NCBI RefSeq assembly: GCF_021043365.1
Contig: NZ_JAJNDU010000001.1
Span: 768,164 to 832,163, forward strand
Direction of reading: 5' to 3'
DNA length: 64,000 nucleotides
Origin: Sphingomonas sp. IC-11
Lineage (GTDB): Bacteria; Pseudomonadota; Alphaproteobacteria; Sphingomonadales; Sphingomonadaceae
Position numbers and translations under genes: made by a program. Under the pieces are notes generated by a model, which was not told the DNA's origin, searched no databases, and saw nothing but the letters and a program-made list of their open reading frames with translations. Of this stretch, positions 39,824-47,865 are shown in pieces; within the stretch, counting starts at the first letter, position 1; every line of letters begins with the position of its first letter.

Positions 39824-40333
39824 TCATTCCTCCGTTACTGCATCCCCGTTCTTCGACTTGCGCGCGCGGCGAGCCGCCCCCTGTTGGTCGGGGGACTTGG
39901 TGATCTTGGTACCTGGCTTACGCCCAAGACCGAGCTTCTTCGCAACGGCGCGGCGTGCGGCAGAATAGCCCGGCGCCACCATCGGATAGTCCGGCTTCAG
40001 GCCATAACGCTGGCGGTAATCTTCAGGGGTCAGGCCGTGCGCATTAAGGTGCCGGCGCAAGCTGCGGTACTTTTTCCCGTCGATAAGGGAGACGATGAAG
40101 TCCGGATCCGCGAGGGACTTGCGGATGCTGACCGCAGGCTTGTGTTCCGGAGCCTCTGGCACCTCAGCTTCCTCGGGAGCTGCGCTCTTTCCGAGGTTCC
40201 GCACCGCTTCATACATGGATGCGAGAACGCCGGGGACATCGTCAGGGTTAACGCGCGTGTTCGGATTGGCAAGCCAAGCGATGGTTAGCTCAGTTGCCAA
40301 GAGGGTGCTGTCGTCGTCAGGCTTATCAGTCAT
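39824..40333 (-). CDS. MucR/Ros-family transcriptional regulator without zinc cysteines
   Basis: This is a 169-residue MucR/Ros homologue. The DNA-binding domain at ~82-125 has IVSLIDGKKYRSLRRHLNAH, then GLTPEDYRQRYGLKPDYPMVAPGYS. In Ros and most MucR proteins the matching segment is CLEDGKKF with zinc-binding cysteines; here the first Cys position is Ser and the second is Asp, so no Cys2His2 zinc site can form. Zinc-free Ros-fold proteins are known from Mesorhizobium, so the protein may still fold and bind AT-rich DNA. MucR proteins act as H-NS-like silencers of surface and motility genes. The tail is Lys/Arg-rich. Confidence 0.9.
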   Translation of the reverse strand: MTDKPDDDSTLLATELTIAWLANPNTRVNPDDVPGVLASMYEAVRNLGKSAAPEEAEVPEAPEHKPAVSIRKSLADPDFIVSLIDGKKYRSLRRHLNAHGLTPEDYRQRYGLKPDYPMVAPGYSAARRAVAKKLGLGRKPGTKITKSPDQQGAARRARKSKNGDAVTEE

Positions 40334-40845
40334 AGCTCTTTCTACCGGATGATGCGCAAGCCGGGAAGTACGGACTTACACGGTATTGGAGTTTAATAGA
40401 CATTGATACTGGTGCGACGAATCTTGATGCTGGGGTGACACCTCTGTCACTTTTGAAGGATCGTGAATTCCGCGACCCAAACAAAAAACCCATACTCGTT
40501 ATACTTTTTGATGGGGTGGGATGAATTGGCCTAGTCCGCGCAGCATTCGTCTTCACCAATAGCCATCTTGAAGGGTTGTCAGCAGGGTTGGCCGGGGCGC
40601 GGCAACCTCGGCAACTGATCTGTCCTTCAAAAGGCGCCGAGTGTTGTTCCCGGACACTTTGTCCGTTCGTTGCTAGGGTATTGTTTGAAAACAACATTGT
40701 TGACGCCGGTGCTGCGCTTACAGGGACAAGGGGCTGACGACAGATCCGCGGCTTTCTCGTGTCAGAAGCGGGTGCGGATTGCGCGTTGCGCACGCCGGCA
40801 CTGGGCCAGTAAGTGCCCGCCCTCGATGACAAAGGAGGAGCGCCG
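40334..40845. other. AT-richer 512-bp gap between mucR-like and thioesterase genes
   Basis: No gene is supported. The part at 40370-40520 is clearly AT-richer than neighbouring DNA, as expected for a MucR-autoregulated promoter. A 14-bp palindrome, TTGTTT-GA-AAACAA, is at 40681-40694. A strong ribosome site (AAAGGAGGAG, 40831-40840) belongs to the downstream gene. Confidence 0.45.
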
Positions 40846-41631
40846 GTGAGCAACGCCATTTTCGTACGAGAAGGAACGGCTTTTCTGGCGACGCCCTTTG
40901 CCGCGGGGCCGTGGCACCCTGAACTCCAGCACGGCGGCGCGCCATCAGCCTTGGTCGCATGGGCGGCCGAGCAGGTGGAAACGGCAGTTCCGATGCGGGT
41001 TGCTCGGGTGACAGTGGAACTTTTGCGTCCTGTGCCCGTGGATCGGCTGGAGGTCGCGACTGAGGTGATCCGAAACGGGCGAAAGATCCAGCTTGTTCAG
41101 GTCCAGTTGCTACATGAAGGCAAGGAAGTCACTCGTGCCAATGTGCTGCGGGTGCGGGTGGCTGACGAGCCGCTTCCTGCCGGATCACAGATGCCTCGCG
41201 CTACCAGTTCCCCTGATGACGTGGCGGAAGACGACCAGTTTCGCGATAGCCTGCCGGGCGCCGTGAACTTCGGCGCCAATTTCGACATGCGCCGCATAAG
41301 AGGCGGCTTCCGTCAGCTCGGCCCAGGGCAGGTCTGGTTTCGTCAGCATCGGCCACTGATCGACGGCGAACCGCTTTCTCCGGTGGCGCGGGCAATGGCA
41401 GTGGCCGACTTCTCGAACGGGATCGCTCCCACTCTCCCATTTGACGAGTGGACGTTCATCAATGCTGACCTGACCGTCAACTTCGCGCGCACACCTGTCG
41501 GCGAGTGGCTGTTTTCCGACGCAGAGACCTGGGCCGGTGAGGATGGCGCTGGGCTGGCGATGACCCAATTGTCGGACGAGCAGGGGCCGTTTGCGCGTGC
41601 GGTGCAATCGCTGGTGCTGGAGCGCCGCTGA
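40846..41631 (+). CDS. Thioesterase family protein (double hot-dog acyl-CoA thioesterase type)
   Basis: This is a 261-residue protein of the TesB-like/DUF4442-related thioesterase superfamily, with two hot-dog halves. Typical elements are LQHGGAPSALVAWAAEQVE, VTVELLRPVPVDRLEVATEV, and in the second half ADFSNGIAPTLPFDEWTFINADLTVNF. It should hydrolyse an acyl-CoA, possibly from the acyl-CoA dehydrogenase pathway nearby. I chose GTG 40846 because AAAGGAGGAG lies six bases before it; an upstream ATG lacks such a site. Confidence 0.83.
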   Translation: MSNAIFVREGTAFLATPFAAGPWHPELQHGGAPSALVAWAAEQVETAVPMRVARVTVELLRPVPVDRLEVATEVIRNGRKIQLVQVQLLHEGKEVTRANVLRVRVADEPLPAGSQMPRATSSPDDVAEDDQFRDSLPGAVNFGANFDMRRIRGGFRQLGPGQVWFRQHRPLIDGEPLSPVARAMAVADFSNGIAPTLPFDEWTFINADLTVNFARTPVGEWLFSDAETWAGEDGAGLAMTQLSDEQGPFARAVQSLVLERR

Positions 41632-41689
41632 TCTGTCAGGCTGTCCCCGCATAGCGATGTCGACTGGTCTGGGCTGCTGGCGCTGAAGT

Positions 41690-42028
41690 TCAGGCCGGCG
41701 GGTCACGTTCGCTTTCCACGCGATCGCGATAAAGCGCGGCGCGGGCGAGAAGCATGAATGCCACTGGCGTGGTGGAGGTGATCAGCACCGCGATCAGGAT
41801 CTCGTGGACGGAAACTCTCGACCGAAGAACCGAGAAGCAGACGATCGAGGCGGTGACGATCAGCATCATGCCCAGCGAACTGACCAGCGTGGGCGGGTGA
41901 ATACGATCATAGAAGGTGCGCAGACGGATCAACCCGACAGACCCGACCAGCGCGAAGCCAGCGCCGAGCAGCGTCAGAAGACCCACGATAATGGCGGCCC
42001 ATGCGGGCAGGTCCGGTGCCTGGTTCAT
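41690..42028 (-). CDS. mnhG: Na+/H+ antiporter subunit G
   Basis: This is a 112-residue membrane protein with three helices. It has the MnhG pattern GLIRLRTFYDRIHPPTLVSS and TSTTPVAFMLLARAA. It is the last gene of the Mrp/Mnh operon. ATG 42028 overlaps the mnhF stop (ATGA). Confidence 0.92.
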   Translation of the reverse strand: MNQAPDLPAWAAIIVGLLTLLGAGFALVGSVGLIRLRTFYDRIHPPTLVSSLGMMLIVTASIVCFSVLRSRVSVHEILIAVLITSTTPVAFMLLARAALYRDRVESERDPPA

Positions 42029-42306
42029 TCGATCACCTCGCCGCGCATGAGGAACTTCGCCAGGGCCACCGTGCCGACAAAGCCAAGCAGCGCGATGACA
42101 AGCGCAGTTTCGAAGTAGATCGTGCGACCTGTCTGAATCCCGAAGGTCAGCAAGATCAACATCGAATTGGTGTAGAAGGTGTCGAGGCCGAGGACACGGT
42201 CCTGCGCACGCGGTCCGCTGATCATGCGGTACGCGGCGCACGCGATCGCCAGGCCGAGCATTACCTGCGCGGCGGTGATCGCCCAGGCCAGATAGGTCGT
42301 CGTCAT
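42025..42306 (-). CDS. mnhF: Na+/H+ antiporter subunit F
   Basis: This is a 93-residue, three-helix subunit with the MnhF block YRMISGPRAQDRVLGLDTF and FETALVIALLGFVGTVALAKF. It overlaps both neighbours by four bases (mnhE and mnhG), so the products should be made in equal amounts. The subunit is a structural part of the hetero-oligomeric antiporter. Confidence 0.92.
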   Translation of the reverse strand: MTTTYLAWAITAAQVMLGLAIACAAYRMISGPRAQDRVLGLDTFYTNSMLILLTFGIQTGRTIYFETALVIALLGFVGTVALAKFLMRGEVIE

Positions 42307-42791
42307 TCGCCGAATATCTCGATCAGCCGCGCCTCGTAACGCTGTTTGATGACGCGAACCCAGCGTTCCTCGTCCACAAGATCCAGAACGTGGATCAACA
42401 GCATGCCTTGGCGTCGATCGAACTCCACCCACATCGTGCCGGGGGTGGCAGTGATGATGATCGCCAGCACGGCGAGGGCGTGACGATTGGTGAGTGCAAT
42501 CGGCACGCTCATGAAGCCGGACGTATAGGGACGGCGGCGAGCGACGACGATCGCCGCGACGGCGAAGTTGGAGCGGAGCACGTCCGCGAGCACTGCACAT
42601 GCCAACGCCACAATGACGCGCAACCGGGCGACCCGATGTCGTTGGGGCCGCAAAGCGTTCATCACTCCGCCCCCGAGGACCGCGACAGCGGCCCCCAGCA
42701 GGATCTGTCCCGGCGAGAAAGACTGCGTGAGCAGCAGCCACATCACGAACAAGCCGCCCGTGATCAGCGGATGCGGGAACCAGCGCCTCAT
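42303..42791 (-). CDS. mnhE: Na+/H+ antiporter subunit E
   Basis: This is a 162-residue subunit with two or three N-terminal helices and a cytoplasmic part. ALTNRHALAVLAIIITATPGTMWVEFD is the conserved MnhE segment, here in the pieces ALTNRHALAVLAIIITATPG and TMWVE. LIHVLDL follows. It overlaps mnhD and mnhF by ATGA. Confidence 0.92.
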   Translation of the reverse strand: MRRWFPHPLITGGLFVMWLLLTQSFSPGQILLGAAVAVLGGGVMNALRPQRHRVARLRVIVALACAVLADVLRSNFAVAAIVVARRRPYTSGFMSVPIALTNRHALAVLAIIITATPGTMWVEFDRRQGMLLIHVLDLVDEERWVRVIKQRYEARLIEIFGE

Positions 42792-44404
42792 CGCGTTTTC
42801 GCCGACGAGGTGACGCGCTGAGCGCCGAGCACGGATTCAATATAGCCCTGTCGATCTCCCAGCGAATTCCCGGTCCGCTCCATGTAGCGCATCGCGGGCC
42901 CGGCGAAGATCATGAGCGCCAGGCAAACGGCGAGCAGCGCGCCGACCGGCAGCGCTTCTGTAAGCCGCAGGGCAGGCGGTGGCCGTTCCGATGGTGTCCA
43001 GATCAGGTCGATGCCGGCCCGGGTCGTAGCAATCAGCGTGGCCAGTCCGGAGCCGATGATGAGGGCGATCAGCCACCAGACCGGCGCACCAATGCTGTCA
43101 CGAAGGTTAAGCAAGCCGTCAATGATCGCGAACTTGGCGATGAAGCCGGAGAGCGGCGGCAGGCCGGCGATCAGCAACGCGCAAAAGGCGAACCCGCCGC
43201 CCAGCAGAGCGATCGTCGCAGGTATCACGATCCCGACTTCATTTTCCTGTTCCTCGGTCACCCCGGTATATTCATCGTCAAATACTGGCTCGGTAACGGT
43301 GCGCGCATCCGCCTCACGCCGTTCGACAAGCTCGATCAACAGGTAGAATGCGGCGATGGCGAGGGTCGAACTGACCAGGTAGAACAGGGCGCCGCCCAGC
43401 ACTGCGCCTTCGCCAGCGCCGATCGTCGCCAACAGAGTGCCGGCGGAAATGAGCAGCGCATAGCCAGCCACTCTCGACAGCGTTCGCGCGGCCAGCATGC
43501 CGATAGTGCCAAAGGCTAGCGTCGCTATGCCCCCGAGCAGCAGCCATTCTTCCCCGAAATTCGCGGTCCAGCCGGTGTTGTGACCGAGCAGCAGGAGGTA
43601 GACCCGCAGAACCGCGTAAACGCCGACCTTGCTGAGGATGGCGAAGAGGGCGGCCACTGGCGGCGCTGCCGCCGCATAGGTGCGCGGCAGCCAAAGACCC
43701 AACGGCCACATCCCTGCCTTGATCAGGAAGGCGATCCCCAGCACGGCCATCCCGCTCTGCAAGAGGCCGATCCCGGCCTCCGCCTGAGCGGGGATGCGCG
43801 CGGCGAGGTCGGCCATGTTAAGCGTGCCGGTGACCCCGTAGATCAGCGCTGCACCGATCAGGAAGAGCAACGACGCGGCCACGTTGATCGAGACGTAATG
43901 GAGCGCTGCTTTCACTCGCGCCTCTCCCGAGCCGTGCAGCAACAAGGCAAACGAAGCCGCGAGTAGCACCTCGAAGAAGACGAAGAGGTTGAAGAGGTCC
44001 CCTGTGAGAAACGCGCCGTTCAGCCCCATCAACTGGAAAAGGAACAGGGCATGAAAACGGGGGCTGGCCCGATCCCAACGGGCAAAAGAAAAGACGAGGC
44101 AGCTTAGGCCAAGAACCGCCGTCAGCACGAGCATCAGGGCCGACAGCCAGTCGAGAACGAGCACGATACCAAACGGCGCTGGCCAATTGCCCACCAGATA
44201 AGCGGTGGTAGCGCGCGCGCCGCCGAATCCCCGCGCCGCCACTTGGCCAAGGAGCAGGATCGCAATGGCCAGCATCGCCGACGTGGCGACGAGCGCAATC
44301 GATCGCTTGGCGATCAAGCGGCGTTCGTTGAGCAGGAGCATCGCTGCCCCCGCAACGAGCGGAAGGAGGATCGGCGCGATGATGAGATGCTGAGAGAAAG
44401 GCAC
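42788..44404 (-). CDS. mnhD: Na+/H+ antiporter subunit D
   Basis: This 538-residue, 14-helix subunit is homologous to the NuoN/NuoM proton-channel subunits of complex I. It has FFEVLLAASFALLLHGSG, in which the Glu is the conserved helix-5 charge, IKAGMWPLGLWLPRTYAAA with the lysine of helix 7, and PLSGFIAKFAII. It is one of the two ion-translocating subunits of the Mrp antiporter. The insert around 320-345, including ADARTVTEPVFDDEYTG, is long and acidic. Confidence 0.94.
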   Translation of the reverse strand: MPFSQHLIIAPILLPLVAGAAMLLLNERRLIAKRSIALVATSAMLAIAILLLGQVAARGFGGARATTAYLVGNWPAPFGIVLVLDWLSALMLVLTAVLGLSCLVFSFARWDRASPRFHALFLFQLMGLNGAFLTGDLFNLFVFFEVLLAASFALLLHGSGEARVKAALHYVSINVAASLLFLIGAALIYGVTGTLNMADLAARIPAQAEAGIGLLQSGMAVLGIAFLIKAGMWPLGLWLPRTYAAAAPPVAALFAILSKVGVYAVLRVYLLLLGHNTGWTANFGEEWLLLGGIATLAFGTIGMLAARTLSRVAGYALLISAGTLLATIGAGEGAVLGGALFYLVSSTLAIAAFYLLIELVERREADARTVTEPVFDDEYTGVTEEQENEVGIVIPATIALLGGGFAFCALLIAGLPPLSGFIAKFAIIDGLLNLRDSIGAPVWWLIALIIGSGLATLIATTRAGIDLIWTPSERPPPALRLTEALPVGALLAVCLALMIFAGPAMRYMERTGNSLGDRQGYIESVLGAQRVTSSAKTR

Positions 44405-44406
44405 GA

Positions 44407-44745
44407 TTATTCGTCTTCCTCCCCGTCAACGTGATCGGTTCCCGTAAGTCCGCGCGAGGCAAGCAGCACGACCAGCAGCAGCGCAGTCATGGCGAAGGAG
44501 ATGACGATCGCGGTCAGCACCAGTGCCTGGGGCAGGGGATCATCGAAATGGGTCGGATTGGGTGTGCCCGACCCGACGATCGGCGGCGCGTCGACCTTCA
44601 GCCGGCCCATCGCGTAGATGAACAGGTTCACCGCATAGGATGCGAGCGACAGGCCCAGGATGACCTGGAACGTGCGCGGGCGCAGGATCAGCCACACACC
44701 CGAAGCGGTCAGGACGCCGATCCCAATGGCGAGAACAATTTCCAT
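44407..44745 (-). CDS. mnhC: Na+/H+ antiporter subunit C
   Basis: This is a 112-residue, three-helix NuoK homologue with RPRTFQVILGLSLASYAVNLFI and DPLPQALVLTAIVISFAMTA. Its ATG shares one base with the mnhAB stop (TGATG), and its stop is two bases before the mnhD start. It supplies part of the membrane ion path. Confidence 0.94.
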   Translation of the reverse strand: MEIVLAIGIGVLTASGVWLILRPRTFQVILGLSLASYAVNLFIYAMGRLKVDAPPIVGSGTPNPTHFDDPLPQALVLTAIVISFAMTALLLVVLLASRGLTGTDHVDGEEDE

Positions 44746-47663
44746 CAGAGAACCTCCTGCTCCACCTCGACGACCGCCTTTCTGCCGCGCCGGCTGGGCG
44801 CCCGGATCGATTGATGAGCAATGGAGATGAGGATGAGAGCGGTGGCGCCGACCACGAGCACGAAGACGCCGACGTCAAACAGCAACGCGGTTGCCAGCGG
44901 GACTTTCCCGATCACCGGCAGCTCAAGGTAGCGGAACCAGGAGGTCAGGAAGGGATGCTGGAAGAAAAAGGCGCCTGCACCAGTGGCAGCCGAGATCAGC
45001 AGGCCGAGACCTATCCACCGAATGGGACGAACGCGCAATCGCCCCTCAACGCTGCGCGTGCCGGCCGCCATATACTGGAGGATGAGACCGATCGACATGG
45101 CGACACCGGCCGCGAACCCCCCGCCGGGCAGATCATGTCCGCGCATCAGCAGATAGATGGCAAAGACGAAAATCACCGGGAACACCCATTCCATGATGAC
45201 CCGCGGCACCAGCAGGTAATCCGCCAGCGTATCGCCTGGCGTACGGCCTTCGCTCGCCTCGTCAGCAGCATTCTGCTGACGCTGCTGAAGAGGATCGCGC
45301 ACGCTTTCACTCGCGGGGCGGAAGCGACGCAACAGCGAAAACACCGTCAGCGCGATGATCGTGAGAACAGTGATTTCGCCCAGCGTGTCAAAGGCGCGGA
45401 AGTCCACGAGAACGACATTCACGACGTTTCGGCCGCCGGCCTCTGGATAGGAGCGTTCGACGAAGAAAGATGAAATGGTGCTGGGTAGCGGCCGGGTCAT
45501 CACGGCATAGGATAGAAGCGCCATGCCAAGCCCGGCGGCCGCCGCGATGGCAAGGTCAGTTGATCGGCGCAGCCAGACCCTTGGTGGCGGCGCGCGGTTC
45601 AGCCGGATGACCGGATTTCGCTTCGGCAGCCATCTCAGCCCCAGCAGCAGCAGCACGGTGGTGACCGCTTCAACCAGCAACTGGGTGAGCGCGAGGTCGG
45701 GCGCCGACAGCCATACGAAGCTGATGCAGCTAACCAAACCGGCCCCGGACGCAGCAACAACGGCCGCCAGGCGGTGAAATTTGGCCTGCCATGCAGCCGT
45801 GATCGCACAAGCACATCCGATCAGCCACAATACGCCGAACCCGGGATCCAGAATCGTGCCGGTCTGGTTTCCCAGCGTATAGGGATAACGCAGAAACGGC
45901 AGCAGGCCGGCAAGGCCAACGATCAGCACCAACACGCGAAGCTGCGGCTGCAAACGCTCCGTATCCACCACCCTTTGCAGGCGGCGTGCGCCCCTGATGA
46001 TCAGCGACAAGACGGTTTCGAACATGCGCCGGCCTTTCAGCCGGCCAACGAGTGGCGCGGCCTCGATCGCATTCAGCCGATCGCTGAAAATAAAGTAGCC
46101 TGCCGCCCCTGCGACCAACGCAAAAACACTGAGCATCAGCGGCTTGGTGAAACCGTGCCAGATAGCAAGGCTGTAATAAGGCGTCTGGTCCCCCAGCACC
46201 GCATGGGCAGCGGTGGCAAGGAAAGGGGCGATGGTCGCAGCCGGGAAGATGCCGATCACCACGCACGCCACGACGAGCACCTCGATCGGCAGGCGCATCC
46301 AATGGGGTGCCTCTTGGGGTTGACGCTCCAGTTGCTGAGATGGGGGGCCAAAGAAGCTCTGATGAATGAACCGGATTGAATAGAGCACACTGAACGTCAG
46401 GCCCAATGTCGCCACATAAGGCAGCGCCTGGTCCAGCCAGGTATCGTTGTAATCCTCGAGCGCCTCGGCCAGCAGCATCTCTTTTGAGAGGAAGCCGTTC
46501 AGGAGCGGTACGCCAGCCATCGCCGCCGCCGCGACCATCGCCAGCGTGGCAGTGATCGGCATGTTGCGAAACAGCCCGCTGAGCCGGCGAAGATCACGCG
46601 TGCCTGCCTCATGATCGATGATACCGGCAGCCATGAACAGCGAAGCCTTGAAGGTCGCGTGATTGATCGTGTGGAAGATCGCGGCGACCGCGGCCAGCGG
46701 GCTGCCGATGCCAAGCAGCAACGTGATGATGCCAAGGTGGCTGATGGTGGAATAGGCCAGCAAACCCTTCAGGTCCTGCTGGAAGATTGCCGACCATGCG
46801 CCGACGACCAGCGTGAGCAATCCGGTGGTCGTGACGACGAAGTACCAGATGTCGGTCCCCGCCAGGACGGGCCAGAAGCGGATCAGGATGAAGATTCCCG
46901 CTTTCACCATCGTCGCGGAGTGAAGGTAGGCCGAGACAGGGGTGGGCGCCGCCATCGCGTGCGGGAGCCAGAAATGGAACGGAAACTGGGCGCTCTTCGT
47001 GAAGGCGCCAATCAGGATGAACAGGAGGGCGGGTGTATAGAAGGGGCTCTCCTGGATCCTGTCGCGAGCGGACAGCACCGCATCGAGCTCGTAGCTGCCG
47101 ACGATCTTTCCGATCAGCAGCAAACCCACCAGAAGGCACAGACCCCCGGCAGCCGTCACGATGAGAGCCACACGCGCTGCGCTGCGTGCGGCTTCGTTCT
47201 GGTGCCAATAGCCGATCAACAAGAAGGAGGAGAGGCTGGTAAGTTCCCAGAAGAACGCGATCTGAACCAGATTGCCGGACACGACGAGCCCGAGCATCGA
47301 GCCCATGAACGCAAGCAAAAAGGCGAAGAAACGGGGAACCGGGTCTTCGGCCGACATGTAGTAGCGCGTGTACACCACCACCAGAAAGCCGATGACCAAG
47401 ACCATCAGCGCGAAAGCCCATGACAGCCCGTCGAGCCGAAGAACGAGATTGAGGCCAAGCGCCGGCAGCCAGGCAATCTCTTGCCGAGGGATCACGCCGG
47501 CCGACACGGACGGGAACAGAAGGCCGACAAGGATCGCTCCCGTCAGGGCGATAGCCGCAGCAAGGAGGGCGGCAGCGTCACGGGCGCGCGAGGGGAAGAA
47601 GGAAACGACTAAGCTGCCGACGAACGGCAGGAGCAGGGCAACCCACAAAATCACGTTGCTCAA
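44745..47663 (-). CDS. mnhA: Na+/H+ antiporter subunit A fused to subunit B (MnhAB)
   Basis: This is a 972-residue protein. Residues 1-~780 form the large A subunit, homologous to NuoL: FFWELTSLSSFLLIGYWH with the helix-5 Glu, FTKSAQFPFHFWLPHAMAAP with the helix-7 Lys, and LHSATMVKAGIF. Residues ~830-950 are a full MnhB subunit (LPGGGFAAGVAMSIGLILQY), so A and B are one chain, as is usual in alphaproteobacteria. The complete antiporter expels Na+ in exchange for H+ and supports salt and alkali tolerance. The operon AB-C-D-E-F-G is complete and tightly overlapped. Confidence 0.94.
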   Translation of the reverse strand: MSNVILWVALLLPFVGSLVVSFFPSRARDAAALLAAAIALTGAILVGLLFPSVSAGVIPRQEIAWLPALGLNLVLRLDGLSWAFALMVLVIGFLVVVYTRYYMSAEDPVPRFFAFLLAFMGSMLGLVVSGNLVQIAFFWELTSLSSFLLIGYWHQNEAARSAARVALIVTAAGGLCLLVGLLLIGKIVGSYELDAVLSARDRIQESPFYTPALLFILIGAFTKSAQFPFHFWLPHAMAAPTPVSAYLHSATMVKAGIFILIRFWPVLAGTDIWYFVVTTTGLLTLVVGAWSAIFQQDLKGLLAYSTISHLGIITLLLGIGSPLAAVAAIFHTINHATFKASLFMAAGIIDHEAGTRDLRRLSGLFRNMPITATLAMVAAAAMAGVPLLNGFLSKEMLLAEALEDYNDTWLDQALPYVATLGLTFSVLYSIRFIHQSFFGPPSQQLERQPQEAPHWMRLPIEVLVVACVVIGIFPAATIAPFLATAAHAVLGDQTPYYSLAIWHGFTKPLMLSVFALVAGAAGYFIFSDRLNAIEAAPLVGRLKGRRMFETVLSLIIRGARRLQRVVDTERLQPQLRVLVLIVGLAGLLPFLRYPYTLGNQTGTILDPGFGVLWLIGCACAITAAWQAKFHRLAAVVAASGAGLVSCISFVWLSAPDLALTQLLVEAVTTVLLLLGLRWLPKRNPVIRLNRAPPPRVWLRRSTDLAIAAAAGLGMALLSYAVMTRPLPSTISSFFVERSYPEAGGRNVVNVVLVDFRAFDTLGEITVLTIIALTVFSLLRRFRPASESVRDPLQQRQQNAADEASEGRTPGDTLADYLLVPRVIMEWVFPVIFVFAIYLLMRGHDLPGGGFAAGVAMSIGLILQYMAAGTRSVEGRLRVRPIRWIGLGLLISAATGAGAFFFQHPFLTSWFRYLELPVIGKVPLATALLFDVGVFVLVVGATALILISIAHQSIRAPSRRGRKAVVEVEQEVL

Positions 47664-47865
47664 TCCGGCGATCGTGGGTCTCCCAAGTAAGTCGGTTGCG
47701 CCTGCTGGCGACGCCGCGCCGGACGAGCGGCAGCATCATCTGATCACATGCCTAAGCTAATCACGATCATGTTGGAAGATTGTTCCTCCTCCACAAAGCA
47801 CCGCCGGAGCTGGGACACTGCGGCGAGCGTCTCCTAGCTCAGGAGGAGCCCTGATCAGCTCTCGC

